Source: Nostoc sp. PCC 7524 (GTDB lineage Bacteria > Cyanobacteriota > Cyanobacteriia > Cyanobacteriales > Nostocaceae). Taken from it: a stretch of DNA of 64,000 nucleotides. Of this stretch, positions 1 through 7,345 are shown piece after piece; positions within the stretch are counted from its first letter, which is position 1, and every line of letters begins with the position of its first letter. The notes under the pieces were generated by a model that saw nothing but the letters and a program-made list of their open reading frames with translations, was not told the DNA's origin and did not search any database. The position numbers and the translations under genes are program-made. The stretch covers positions 248,001 through 312,000 of the forward strand of contig NC_019684.1 in NCBI RefSeq assembly GCF_000316645.1. The letters run 5' to 3'.

Positions 1-2
1 GC

Positions 3-113
3 GACATCTTAGTGCAACTCAATAAACTAGGAAGAGAGTATCAAAAAAAGCAAAAAGAACACTCAATTGCTGAAGCCGAATCAGCATGGCGTGCCAGTTG
101 GTATGAGGATTAG
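3..113 (+). CDS. 3' end of an unidentified gene (partial)
   Basis: An open frame enters from the left edge and ends at TAG (111-113). The 36 visible residues are charged and end in WRASWYED. The start and most of the protein lie outside the window, so no family can be named. It reads in the same direction as recG and stops 78 bp before it, so the two could be co-transcribed. Confidence 0.45.
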   Translation, partial: DILVQLNKLGREYQKKQKEHSIAEAESAWRASWYED

Positions 114-120
114 TCAGGAG

Positions 121-203
121 TTATTAATTTTGAATTTTGTAGGTTTGCCGTAGGGTATTTTGAATTTTGAATTCCCCGCAGGGGTTGACTAATGACTAAT
201 GAC
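121..203. repeat. AATTTTGAATTTT-type spacer repeat before recG
   Basis: Two blocks of the AATTTTGAATTTT motif common in Nostoc spacers fill the gap, followed by a short palindrome (CCCCGCAGGGG) and a doubled heptamer (CTAATGA). The second heptamer runs into the recG start codon, so the first recG codons are repeat-derived. Confidence 0.6.
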
Positions 204-2672
204 CAACCAGATTGGATACGCTTACACAAAGCCTTGGCAGTAGAAGCAGAACACGGCTTTCAAGACTTGATGGGTAAACAATACCGTTTTAGTGAATTTC
301 TCAGCCTAACTTTTGGGAAATTCCCTACTGTTTTACCACCCATTGAGCGCCGTCGCTGGCAAGACTTAGCAATACAATTTGCTAACTATCCCCATCTAGA
401 ACTGAAAGAACGACAACATTTAATAGCAGAAACTCGTCGGTATATTTACCAACTGCAACAAGAGGAGAAGGAGCAGGGAAGCAAGGGAGCAGAGGAGCAA
501 GGGAGAAGTTATAAAGCCAAAGTGCCAAATTCTGCGCCTGTGGTGGCGGAAGTCAGCCGCAGATTAGCTCCGAAAATTGACCAAAAACTCAGTGATTTAC
601 CAGAAATCGGGATTCGGAAAGCAGATAAATTGGCGGCTTTGCGGTTGTACACTGTACGCGACTTGCTGTTTTACTACCCCCGTGATCATATTGACTATGC
701 ACGTCAGGTAAATATCCGGGAGTTGCAAGGGGGTGAGTCAGTCACAATTGTAGCTACAGTCAAGCGTTGTAACTGCTTTACTAGCCCCAAAAATCAGAAA
801 TTAACGATTTTAGAATTAGTTTTAAAAGATAATACTGGTCAAATTAAAGTCAGTCGCTTCTGGGCTGGGGCGCGGTTTTCCAGTCGGGCTTGGCAAGAAA
901 GTTTAAAACGGCGCTACCCGGTTGGTAGTGTGGTGGCGGCTTGTGGATTAGCGAAAGGGAGTAAATACGGTTTGACGCTGGATAACCCTGAGTTGGAAGT
1001 GTTGGCTAATCCAGGGGATACAATTGAATCGCTGACGATTGGGCGAGTAGTACCAATATATGCACTCACCGAGGGAGTGATGGCGAATATGGTACGTCAA
1101 GCGGTACTGGCGGCTTTACCTGCGGCGGCGCAACTAAAAGACCCATTGCCTAAAGGTTTGCGGGAAAAATATGGTTTGATGGAATTAAAGGATGCGATCG
1201 CTAACATCCATTTTCCTAACGATAGCGATCGCCTACAAATTGCCCGTCGCCGCCTCGTCTTTGATGAATTTTTCTACCTACAACTGGGTTTACTGCAACG
1301 TCAGCAGCAAGCCAAGGCGATTCAAACTAGCGCGGTTCTGGCTCCCAAAGGCCAATTAATCGAAAAATTCTACGAAGTCCTACCATTTCAACTGACTGGC
1401 GCACAGCAACGAGTCCTCAACGACATTCTCAACGACTTGCAAAAAACCACACCCATGAATCGGCTTGTCCAGGGTGATGTGGGTTCAGGTAAAACCGTCG
1501 TGGCAGTGGTGGCAATTTTAGCCGCCATTCAATCTGGCTACCAAGCGGCTTTGATGGCTCCCACGGAAGTTTTAGCAGAACAGCATTACCGCAAGTTAGT
1601 TAGCTGGTTTAACTTGTTATATTTACCTGTGGAATTGCTGACAGGTTCAACCAAAATTGCGAAACGCCGACAAATTCATGCTCAACTAGCCACAGGGGAA
1701 TTGCCTTTGTTAGTGGGAACTCACGCCTTAATTCAAGATCCGGTAAATTTTCAGCGATTGGGGTTAGTAGTAATTGATGAACAACATCGGTTTGGGGTGA
1801 AACAAAGGGCGTTGTTGCAGCAAAAAGGTGAACAACCTCATGTTTTAACTATGACAGCTACCCCAATTCCCCGCACACTGGCATTAACCATACACGGGGA
1901 TTTGGATGTCAGTCAAATTGACGAGTTACCACCAGGAAGACAAGCAATTCAAACTACGGCCTTAACCAGTCAGCAACGCACCTTTGCTTATGACTTAATG
2001 CGCCGGGAAATTGCCCAAGGTCGGCAAATTTATGTAGTATTGCCTTTAGTGGAAGAATCAGAGAAACTAGACTTGCGATCGGCAGTGGAAGAACATCAAA
2101 AGCTGCAAGAAAGTATTTTCCCAGAATTTCAAGTAGGGTTATTGCATGGTCGCATGAGTTCAGCCGAGAAGGACGAAGCCATCACCAAATTCCGTGATAA
2201 TCAAACGCAGATTTTAGTTTCTACCACCGTTGTGGAAGTTGGTGTTGATGTGCCTAATGCGACAGTAATGCTCATTGAAAATGCCGAGCGTTTTGGTTTA
2301 TCGCAACTACACCAATTGCGGGGGCGGGTTGGCCGGGGTGCAGCAAAATCCTACTGTTTGTTAATGAGTAGTTCTAGAAGTCCTGATGCCCAACAAAGGC
2401 TCAAAGTCTTGGAACAATCTCAAGATGGCTTTTTTATTTCCGAAATGGATATGCGGTTTCGTGGGCCGGGTGAAGTTTTAGGCACTCGTCAATCTGGTGT
2501 ACCAGATTTTACCTTAGCTAGTTTAGTAGAGGATGAGGAAGTGCTAATCTTAGCAAGGCAAGCCGCCGAGAAAGTCATAGAGTTAGATGTGACTTTAGAG
2601 CGTTGGCCTTTGATGAAAGCCGAGTTGAAATATCGTTATGAACGATTGATGGGTGGGGCAATTTTAACTTGA
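192..2672 (+). CDS. recG: ATP-dependent DNA helicase RecG
   Basis: RecG is a superfamily 2 double-strand DNA translocase that remodels stalled replication forks and Holliday junctions. The 826-residue protein has an N-terminal extension, a wedge/OB region (about 165-300), Walker A GDVGSGKT at 428-435, the DEQH box at 529-532, and a TATPIPRT motif shortly after it. The C-terminal helicase half carries the QLRGRVGRG motif. It is longer than the roughly 690 residues of E. coli RecG, as cyanobacterial RecGs tend to be. Residues about 91-106 are a Glu/Lys/Gly-rich stretch whose DNA (461-508) matches a repeat also seen near 56290, which looks like an in-frame repeat insertion. The ATG at 192 is the first in-frame start after the spacer repeats. 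Confidence 0.96.
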   Translation: MTNDQPDWIRLHKALAVEAEHGFQDLMGKQYRFSEFLSLTFGKFPTVLPPIERRRWQDLAIQFANYPHLELKERQHLIAETRRYIYQLQQEEKEQGSKGAEEQGRSYKAKVPNSAPVVAEVSRRLAPKIDQKLSDLPEIGIRKADKLAALRLYTVRDLLFYYPRDHIDYARQVNIRELQGGESVTIVATVKRCNCFTSPKNQKLTILELVLKDNTGQIKVSRFWAGARFSSRAWQESLKRRYPVGSVVAACGLAKGSKYGLTLDNPELEVLANPGDTIESLTIGRVVPIYALTEGVMANMVRQAVLAALPAAAQLKDPLPKGLREKYGLMELKDAIANIHFPNDSDRLQIARRRLVFDEFFYLQLGLLQRQQQAKAIQTSAVLAPKGQLIEKFYEVLPFQLTGAQQRVLNDILNDLQKTTPMNRLVQGDVGSGKTVVAVVAILAAIQSGYQAALMAPTEVLAEQHYRKLVSWFNLLYLPVELLTGSTKIAKRRQIHAQLATGELPLLVGTHALIQDPVNFQRLGLVVIDEQHRFGVKQRALLQQKGEQPHVLTMTATPIPRTLALTIHGDLDVSQIDELPPGRQAIQTTALTSQQRTFAYDLMRREIAQGRQIYVVLPLVEESEKLDLRSAVEEHQKLQESIFPEFQVGLLHGRMSSAEKDEAITKFRDNQTQILVSTTVVEVGVDVPNATVMLIENAERFGLSQLHQLRGRVGRGAAKSYCLLMSSSRSPDAQQRLKVLEQSQDGFFISEMDMRFRGPGEVLGTRQSGVPDFTLASLVEDEEVLILARQAAEKVIELDVTLERWPLMKAELKYRYERLMGGAILT

Positions 2673-2686
2673 TGTTTGAAAAACAC

Positions 2687-2711
2687 GTAGGGTGGGATTT
2701 GTCCACCCTAC
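2687..2711. terminator. Hairpin between convergent recG and ParA genes
   Basis: GTAGGGTGG (2687-2695) pairs perfectly with CCACCCTAC (2703-2711) around a 7-nt loop, 15 bp after the recG stop and 23 bp from the stop of the convergent ParA gene. There is no clean T-tract, so a terminator role is inferred from position. The arms match the ends of the GTAGGGTG palindromic family found elsewhere in the window. Confidence 0.5.
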
Positions 2712-2733
2712 ATTATTTGATATCACCACTTCC

Positions 2734-3618
2734 TCATAGTTTTTGCAACAACTCTTGGGTTAACTGCATGAATGATTTAGAACCAGCTGATTGAGGTGCA
2801 TTCAAAACAGCTGGCATAAAACTATCAACAGCTTTAGCAACGCTGATATCAACTGGGATTTGTGCCTTACAAATTTGTTCTACACCAAAATCTTCTACAA
2901 CCCGGTGCATCACTTGTTTATAATATCTCCCAGTTAGTAAATTGGTGTTACACATACTAAAAACAATACCCAACATTTTGATAGTTATTTTCGCTTCATG
3001 TTCATGACTATCTTTTAACTGGGCAATACGTCTTTCTAAAAGTTGAATTCCTACAACCGATAAAGGTTCTGGCTTGGCTGGCAGGAGATAAAAATCACTA
3101 GCAGCTAAAGCACTACGGGTCAATAAATTGTAACCTGGAGCGCAATCTAAAAGAATAAAATCATACTCATCGCGCACTAATTTTAAGATGTTATTAATCA
3201 AAACTCTTTCAAAACGATTCCAAACGTTTTCAAAGTTTTGTTCACCTAACGCAATTGTTTGTCTGTGCAGCATTTCTGAGACGACAAACTCATCATATAA
3301 ATCTATATCTCCCGGCAATAAATTTAGTCCTGGCAGGTTACAAACTTGAGTTTGAATAATATCCTTGATGGTTAATTTAGAATTGGGATCTGGATTGATT
3401 ACCTCATCAATGAGATATCTTAATGTCAGTCTTTGTTTGCGACGCTTGGCAAAATCCAGAGGCGACATGAGACTAAGTGTGGCACTGATTTGGGTATCTA
3501 AATCCAGAACCAGCACCTTTTTACCGTGATTTTTCGCTAAACAAGTAGCTAAATTAACTGTGAGGGTAGTTTTCCCTACACCGCCTTTCATATTTGCAGT
3601 AGCAATTACATATCCCAT
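2734..3618 (-). CDS. ParA/MinD-family partitioning ATPase
   Basis: A deviant Walker A, KGGVGKTT, lies about 10 residues from the start, followed by LDLDTQ (Walker A') and FILLDCAPG (Walker B), the ParA/Soj/MinD signature. The family moves DNA or protein cargo through ATP-dependent dimers on the nucleoid or membrane. I start at the ATG at 3618 because AGAGGA sits at Shine-Dalgarno distance; an ATG 30 bp upstream (3648) is also open. No ParB-like gene is adjacent, so the cargo is unknown. It is on the same strand as, and downstream of, the exonuclease-FtsK operon, but about 1.1 kb of spacer separates them, so a functional link is only a possibility. Confidence 0.88.
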   Translation of the reverse strand: MGYVIATANMKGGVGKTTLTVNLATCLAKNHGKKVLVLDLDTQISATLSLMSPLDFAKRRKQRLTLRYLIDEVINPDPNSKLTIKDIIQTQVCNLPGLNLLPGDIDLYDEFVVSEMLHRQTIALGEQNFENVWNRFERVLINNILKLVRDEYDFILLDCAPGYNLLTRSALAASDFYLLPAKPEPLSVVGIQLLERRIAQLKDSHEHEAKITIKMLGIVFSMCNTNLLTGRYYKQVMHRVVEDFGVEQICKAQIPVDISVAKAVDSFMPAVLNAPQSAGSKSFMQLTQELLQKL

Positions 3619-3648
3619 TAGTGAATTCCTCTGATGACGCGTTCCCAT

Positions 3649-4166
3649 TTAGGTAGCGCACACCCCTTTTGAACAACTGAAACTTCCGTTAAATTTAATA
3701 TTTACGGGGAATCAAAAGAGCTGTGTGAGCAAGATTGCCTCGATAGAGTATATAGCAACACGGCTTCAGTTGGGAGATGTTGGCTTGGGTAGTTTCATCT
3801 TCTGAGAAACACGGGGTGTAGGGGTGTAGGGAAGAAAAACGGTTTCTTTGATTTGTTTCGGGGGCATCAAACACGTCTTTGGGTGGCTTAGATTTTGCAA
3901 CAGTTGTTTTATTGCCAGTTTTGTCAGGTGGGCTATGCTGGAAATTCGCTTAAGCCTTAATTTCTACATCGTCGGCATTGCCCACCCTAGGATGATTGAG
4001 AATGATACAAGATATGAGCCACTAACTAGAGCAGCGATATACTCACCAAAAATGAAAGAAACTCTCTCCTTCCTTCTCCACTGTCACTGTTTGGCTGACG
4101 CTCACGGCGGAAGCCTGTCACCTGTCACCTATGTTCAATTAGTATAAAATTTGAAGCTACATAGTT
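3649..4166. other. Non-coding spacer with short heptamer runs
   Basis: About 520 bp without a convincing gene. It holds a GGGTGTAG-type run near 3812-3835 and a doubled heptamer TCACCTG near 4118-4131, the same heptamer found repeated at 56879-56922. A 99-codon open frame here (3848-4147) looks accidental. Confidence 0.5.
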
Positions 4167-4364
4167 TTATTTGTAATAGTTCAATATAGAATTAATACAC
4201 AACATTCCTTCTATCTCAGCCGCTTGTTGATTGTAGAATATCTCAGTATTTTGCAGAACTCCTTTACCATGAATTACTTCATAGTGATAATAGCCATATT
4301 GATCAAGATAAATTACTAATGTAAGCTGATTAACAGCTGTCATTGACAGTAGTTTAGCAGTCAT
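4167..4364 (-). CDS. Small hypothetical protein
   Basis: A 65-residue protein, not recognised. The middle is rich in Tyr, Gln and Glu and beta-prone (LVIYLDQYGYYHYEVIHG), with no membrane segment or cysteine pair. A purine-rich stretch (GGAAAGAAG) sits just before the first ATG; a second Met at residue 8 is an alternative start. It lies in the spacer between the ParA gene and the exonuclease-FtsK operon on the same strand. Codon use looks natural, but the gene is short and the call is tentative. Confidence 0.45.
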   Translation of the reverse strand: MTAKLLSMTAVNQLTLVIYLDQYGYYHYEVIHGKGVLQNTEIFYNQQAAEIEGMLCINSILNYYK

Positions 4365-4726
4365 TTTTTTACTTCTTTCCTGTAGGGTGTTGGTTGCTTT
4401 ATATTTAATTTTCAGGTTTTTATTAGTCCTACAGGATGAACTTAGAGAAGTTTTTGCGAAAATTAGCGAGATTTTAAAAGTAATACAATATTTGTCATGA
4501 ATAACACTTATGGAGTTAACTAAAATGTATATAGCATTCCGGTTTGATGACTGTAATTACTCGTAGAGGCAGCAAATAGGGAATAGGAAAGAACATAAAT
4601 ACTTGTGTACAGAATGTTTTCAGAAATTAAATATAATTCCTATAAAATCCGCTTCGGATTTGTTATGACTTTCATCAGCGTAAAAGCTTTCATTGCAGTT
4701 ATCCAACTATAAAAGTATAAAATTTT
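4365..4726. other. Spacer with hairpin and dispersed-repeat remnant
   Basis: This spacer downstream of the exonuclease-FtsK gene holds AAATCCG (4645-4651) pairing with CGGATTT (4655-4661), a possible weak terminator for the minus-strand operon. Around 4528-4575 there is a diverged copy of the ATATAGCAATCCG-type dispersed repeat seen at 15185 and 43708. Confidence 0.45.
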
Positions 4727-7318
4727 CTAAACGGATGGTATCTGAATTTGTTTGGCAAACAAACTTTGTAAACGATTTAGTTGTGGGCCAATTTGGTAGA
4801 GTAAATCACCTTTACCTAATAGGTAAGCTGCGGATGTTTCTGTACCTCCCAAGACAATTTTTGAGTCTGCTTCGCCAGCCGTTCGGAGGGCAACTCGGCC
4901 TGGTAGATTGGAACGGATAATGGGAGTGACAATACCAGCTTCTGGGCGTTGGGTAGCAATAATTAGATGTATTCCAGCAGCGCGTGCCATTGCTCCCAAG
5001 CGTTTAATACTGAGTTCTAAAGCTTTGCGGATTTCTTTTTCTGCCATAAAGTCTGCATATTCATCAAATATGCAGACAATGCGAGGTAAAGGCTTGTTAG
5101 ATATCTGATTGTAGCTACCTAAATCAGCACAGCTAAGTTTTTCAAACTGCTGGTAACGGGATTCCATTTCTAAGACTAATTCTTCCATGAGTTCGGTAGC
5201 GCGATCGCTATCTTTCACAACTGGCGAATATAACCAAGCCATACGCTCAAACTCTGGAAAGGTGACTCGCTTAGGATCAACTAGGGCAATTTTGAGATGT
5301 TGCGGGGTATGACGATATAGTAAGCTGAGGAGGAGCGATCGCAAAAATTCACTTTTACCGCTACCAGTTGTCCCCCCAACTAAAAAGTGACAGGTATTAG
5401 GATCAGATAAATCTGCCTCTACTAATTCTCCTTCTAAATTTACCCCAATGGCAATTTTGATAGATGCAGTCGGGCTTAAAGTTTGGGGTTGAATATAATC
5501 GATAAAGCTAGCAACCTCTCTATCTGAACGAGGTAAATCAATACTGACATACCCAGCTTGGGGCGCAATTAAAGGTTTATCTGCTAATCCCAATTGCACT
5601 TGCAAATCATTTGATAATCTTAGCAGTGCATTAACTTTCACACCCAAATTAGGTTTCAACTTCACCCGGATAAAAGCAGGCCCCACAGCTGCGCCTAAGT
5701 AGTCAACACCAACACCAAAAGATTGCAGAGTATTAACCAAAGCTTCGCCTATTTCATCAGCATTAGGTGTTTGTTTCTTAGTCTTGATATCAGGATTAAT
5801 AGATTCCTCCCCCCTTTCTAAGGGGGGTTGGGGGGGATCAGATATGACATCACCAAAAAAAGTCTGACACTTTTGCTGTTGAGGACAAATTTGGCATAAG
5901 TGAGGCTGAGTTGTTCGTGGTGGTGGGTTGGGATGGGGTGATTCCCAAGTTAACCACTGTTGCATTTGTAATAATTTGTGGGGAATTAGCTGATGTACTG
6001 TATTTTCTAGCTGTTCCCAAGAATAACTATACTCTTTAAACTCAGGTAATACACAGTAAACAGCTGAGTCTACAGGTACTTTCTTTTTGTGGTGAAGCAA
6101 ATAGCTATAGAGAGAAACTTGAGCCAATTGTGCAGAAGGATCTACTGGCTGATAGGTTTTAAACTCCACCATACATAGACGATTGACTTCAAAATTGAAG
6201 ACTAAACAATCAAATTCACCTCGGACTAATTGCTGTGTGCCATTGGGTAACGTAAAGTAATGTTCAATACTGCGTTCTGTAGATAGAAAAGTATTACTAA
6301 TAACTTTATCTGCACTACAATAACGCCTATTGATCACAAGTAACTCTGCAAAGCGTTTGATGAGTCCTTGTAATCCATTCCAAACCTGTAAAAGTGTTTG
6401 TCCTTGCTCGTGATCTTTTTGTATAGTTTGTTGTAGATAGGGAAAAAATTCTAGTTGATAGAACAGTTGTTGAACAGCATTAGCAATTACTTCTATATTT
6501 AGCTGTGACGCATTTGGTTTCAATAAATTAGTGAATTGTGGTTCAACCAAGGCTAATTTAATGAATTTATCTGCTAGGAGGTGGAAGGGATTCCCAATAC
6601 CAATAGCTGTATCTGGTGGTAAAAATATGGCTTTGTCACCAAACTGATGATTGAGATAAAACAGTCGAGGACATTCAAAAGCAATGCGGACTTTAGTCAC
6701 ACTTAAAGATGGATTTTCCATTTCTTCTGTTAACTGCTTTAAGCCATTGTTTACTATAAAAATCTGACTGAGTGCATTAGGATTAGATATTTCTAGTAAG
6801 CGACGATGGACAGTAGCTAAATACACTGTATCCATCGCCGCATATTTTAGCTGCTTTTGGCTGAGAGGACGCTTTCCCCAATCGCTTGCTTGTTCTTCTG
6901 TATCTACATCAGAAAAATTGCACAGTTCTAAAGCTAAGGTTTTTAATTTTAAATTGGAAGTTTGCAGCTTTTGAAGTGTGATTTTTCTGGCTAATTGTAA
7001 AGTACAAGTAATATTTTTCGCTAGGTGTGCGCCTAAGTATTTTAAGTCAAAGCTAGCATTGTGAAATACTTTTTGGATATTGGAGTTAACCATGATTTGA
7101 TTGATAAAATATGCTGTCAAATCATGTTTATCTAATACATCCAGAATGTAAGCAGATGCACCTGTTATATCTGTAGGTTCAGCCAATACCTGAATCAGCG
7201 ATAGTTTAGGATAAGATGTATTCCAATGAGCAATTTCTGTGTCTAGCCATAGTGTTTCAGTTCCTGCTAATTTAGATATAATACCTATAATTTCTGTCGC
7301 TTCTTTCAGGTAGTGCAT
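4727..7318 (-). CDS. DEDDy exonuclease + PD-(D/E)XK (4-Cys) nuclease + FtsK motor fusion
   Basis: An 863-residue protein with three enzyme modules. Residues 1-180 are an RNase D-like 3'-5' exonuclease: DTE (26-28), NASFD (D92) and Y159xxxD163 of the DEDDy class. Residues about 205-490 are a RecB/Cas4-like nuclease: ECPRLFYL (C216), GEFD (D370), EFK (E385, K387), a QxxxY-like motif (Q400/Y404) and C475, C478, C484. One N-terminal plus three C-terminal cysteines is the Fe-S arrangement of Cas4/AddB nucleases. Residues about 520-863 are an FtsK/SpoIIIE/HerA-type motor: GGTTGSGKS (648-656), IFDEYAD (D752, E753) and IIATQRP. There is no membrane domain and no visible gamma/KOPS-reading domain, so it is probably a soluble DNA pump coupled to two nucleases. 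The 485-515 linker is Pro-rich and repeat-derived. It is last in an operon, 27 bp after the ATPase gene. Confidence 0.85.
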   Translation of the reverse strand: MHYLKEATEIIGIISKLAGTETLWLDTEIAHWNTSYPKLSLIQVLAEPTDITGASAYILDVLDKHDLTAYFINQIMVNSNIQKVFHNASFDLKYLGAHLAKNITCTLQLARKITLQKLQTSNLKLKTLALELCNFSDVDTEEQASDWGKRPLSQKQLKYAAMDTVYLATVHRRLLEISNPNALSQIFIVNNGLKQLTEEMENPSLSVTKVRIAFECPRLFYLNHQFGDKAIFLPPDTAIGIGNPFHLLADKFIKLALVEPQFTNLLKPNASQLNIEVIANAVQQLFYQLEFFPYLQQTIQKDHEQGQTLLQVWNGLQGLIKRFAELLVINRRYCSADKVISNTFLSTERSIEHYFTLPNGTQQLVRGEFDCLVFNFEVNRLCMVEFKTYQPVDPSAQLAQVSLYSYLLHHKKKVPVDSAVYCVLPEFKEYSYSWEQLENTVHQLIPHKLLQMQQWLTWESPHPNPPPRTTQPHLCQICPQQQKCQTFFGDVISDPPQPPLERGEESINPDIKTKKQTPNADEIGEALVNTLQSFGVGVDYLGAAVGPAFIRVKLKPNLGVKVNALLRLSNDLQVQLGLADKPLIAPQAGYVSIDLPRSDREVASFIDYIQPQTLSPTASIKIAIGVNLEGELVEADLSDPNTCHFLVGGTTGSGKSEFLRSLLLSLLYRHTPQHLKIALVDPKRVTFPEFERMAWLYSPVVKDSDRATELMEELVLEMESRYQQFEKLSCADLGSYNQISNKPLPRIVCIFDEYADFMAEKEIRKALELSIKRLGAMARAAGIHLIIATQRPEAGIVTPIIRSNLPGRVALRTAGEADSKIVLGGTETSAAYLLGKGDLLYQIGPQLNRLQSLFAKQIQIPSV
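5795..5845. repeat. C/G-rich palindromic repeat inside the FtsK-fusion coding region
   Basis: A CCCCCC...GGGGGG palindrome with the core CTAAGGGGGGTTGGG, resembling a repeat widespread in cyanobacterial spacers, sits in frame inside the fusion gene. It encodes the linker SDPPQPPLERGEE between the nuclease and motor domains, so the insertion appears tolerated because it falls between domains. Confidence 0.6.
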
Positions 7319-7345
7319 TGACTAAAACTTCATAATAAATAATAA

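Noticed and set aside
3848..4147. 99-codon plus-strand open frame
   Set aside because: No ribosome site, no domain, and it crosses heptamer repeat sequence near 4118-4131.
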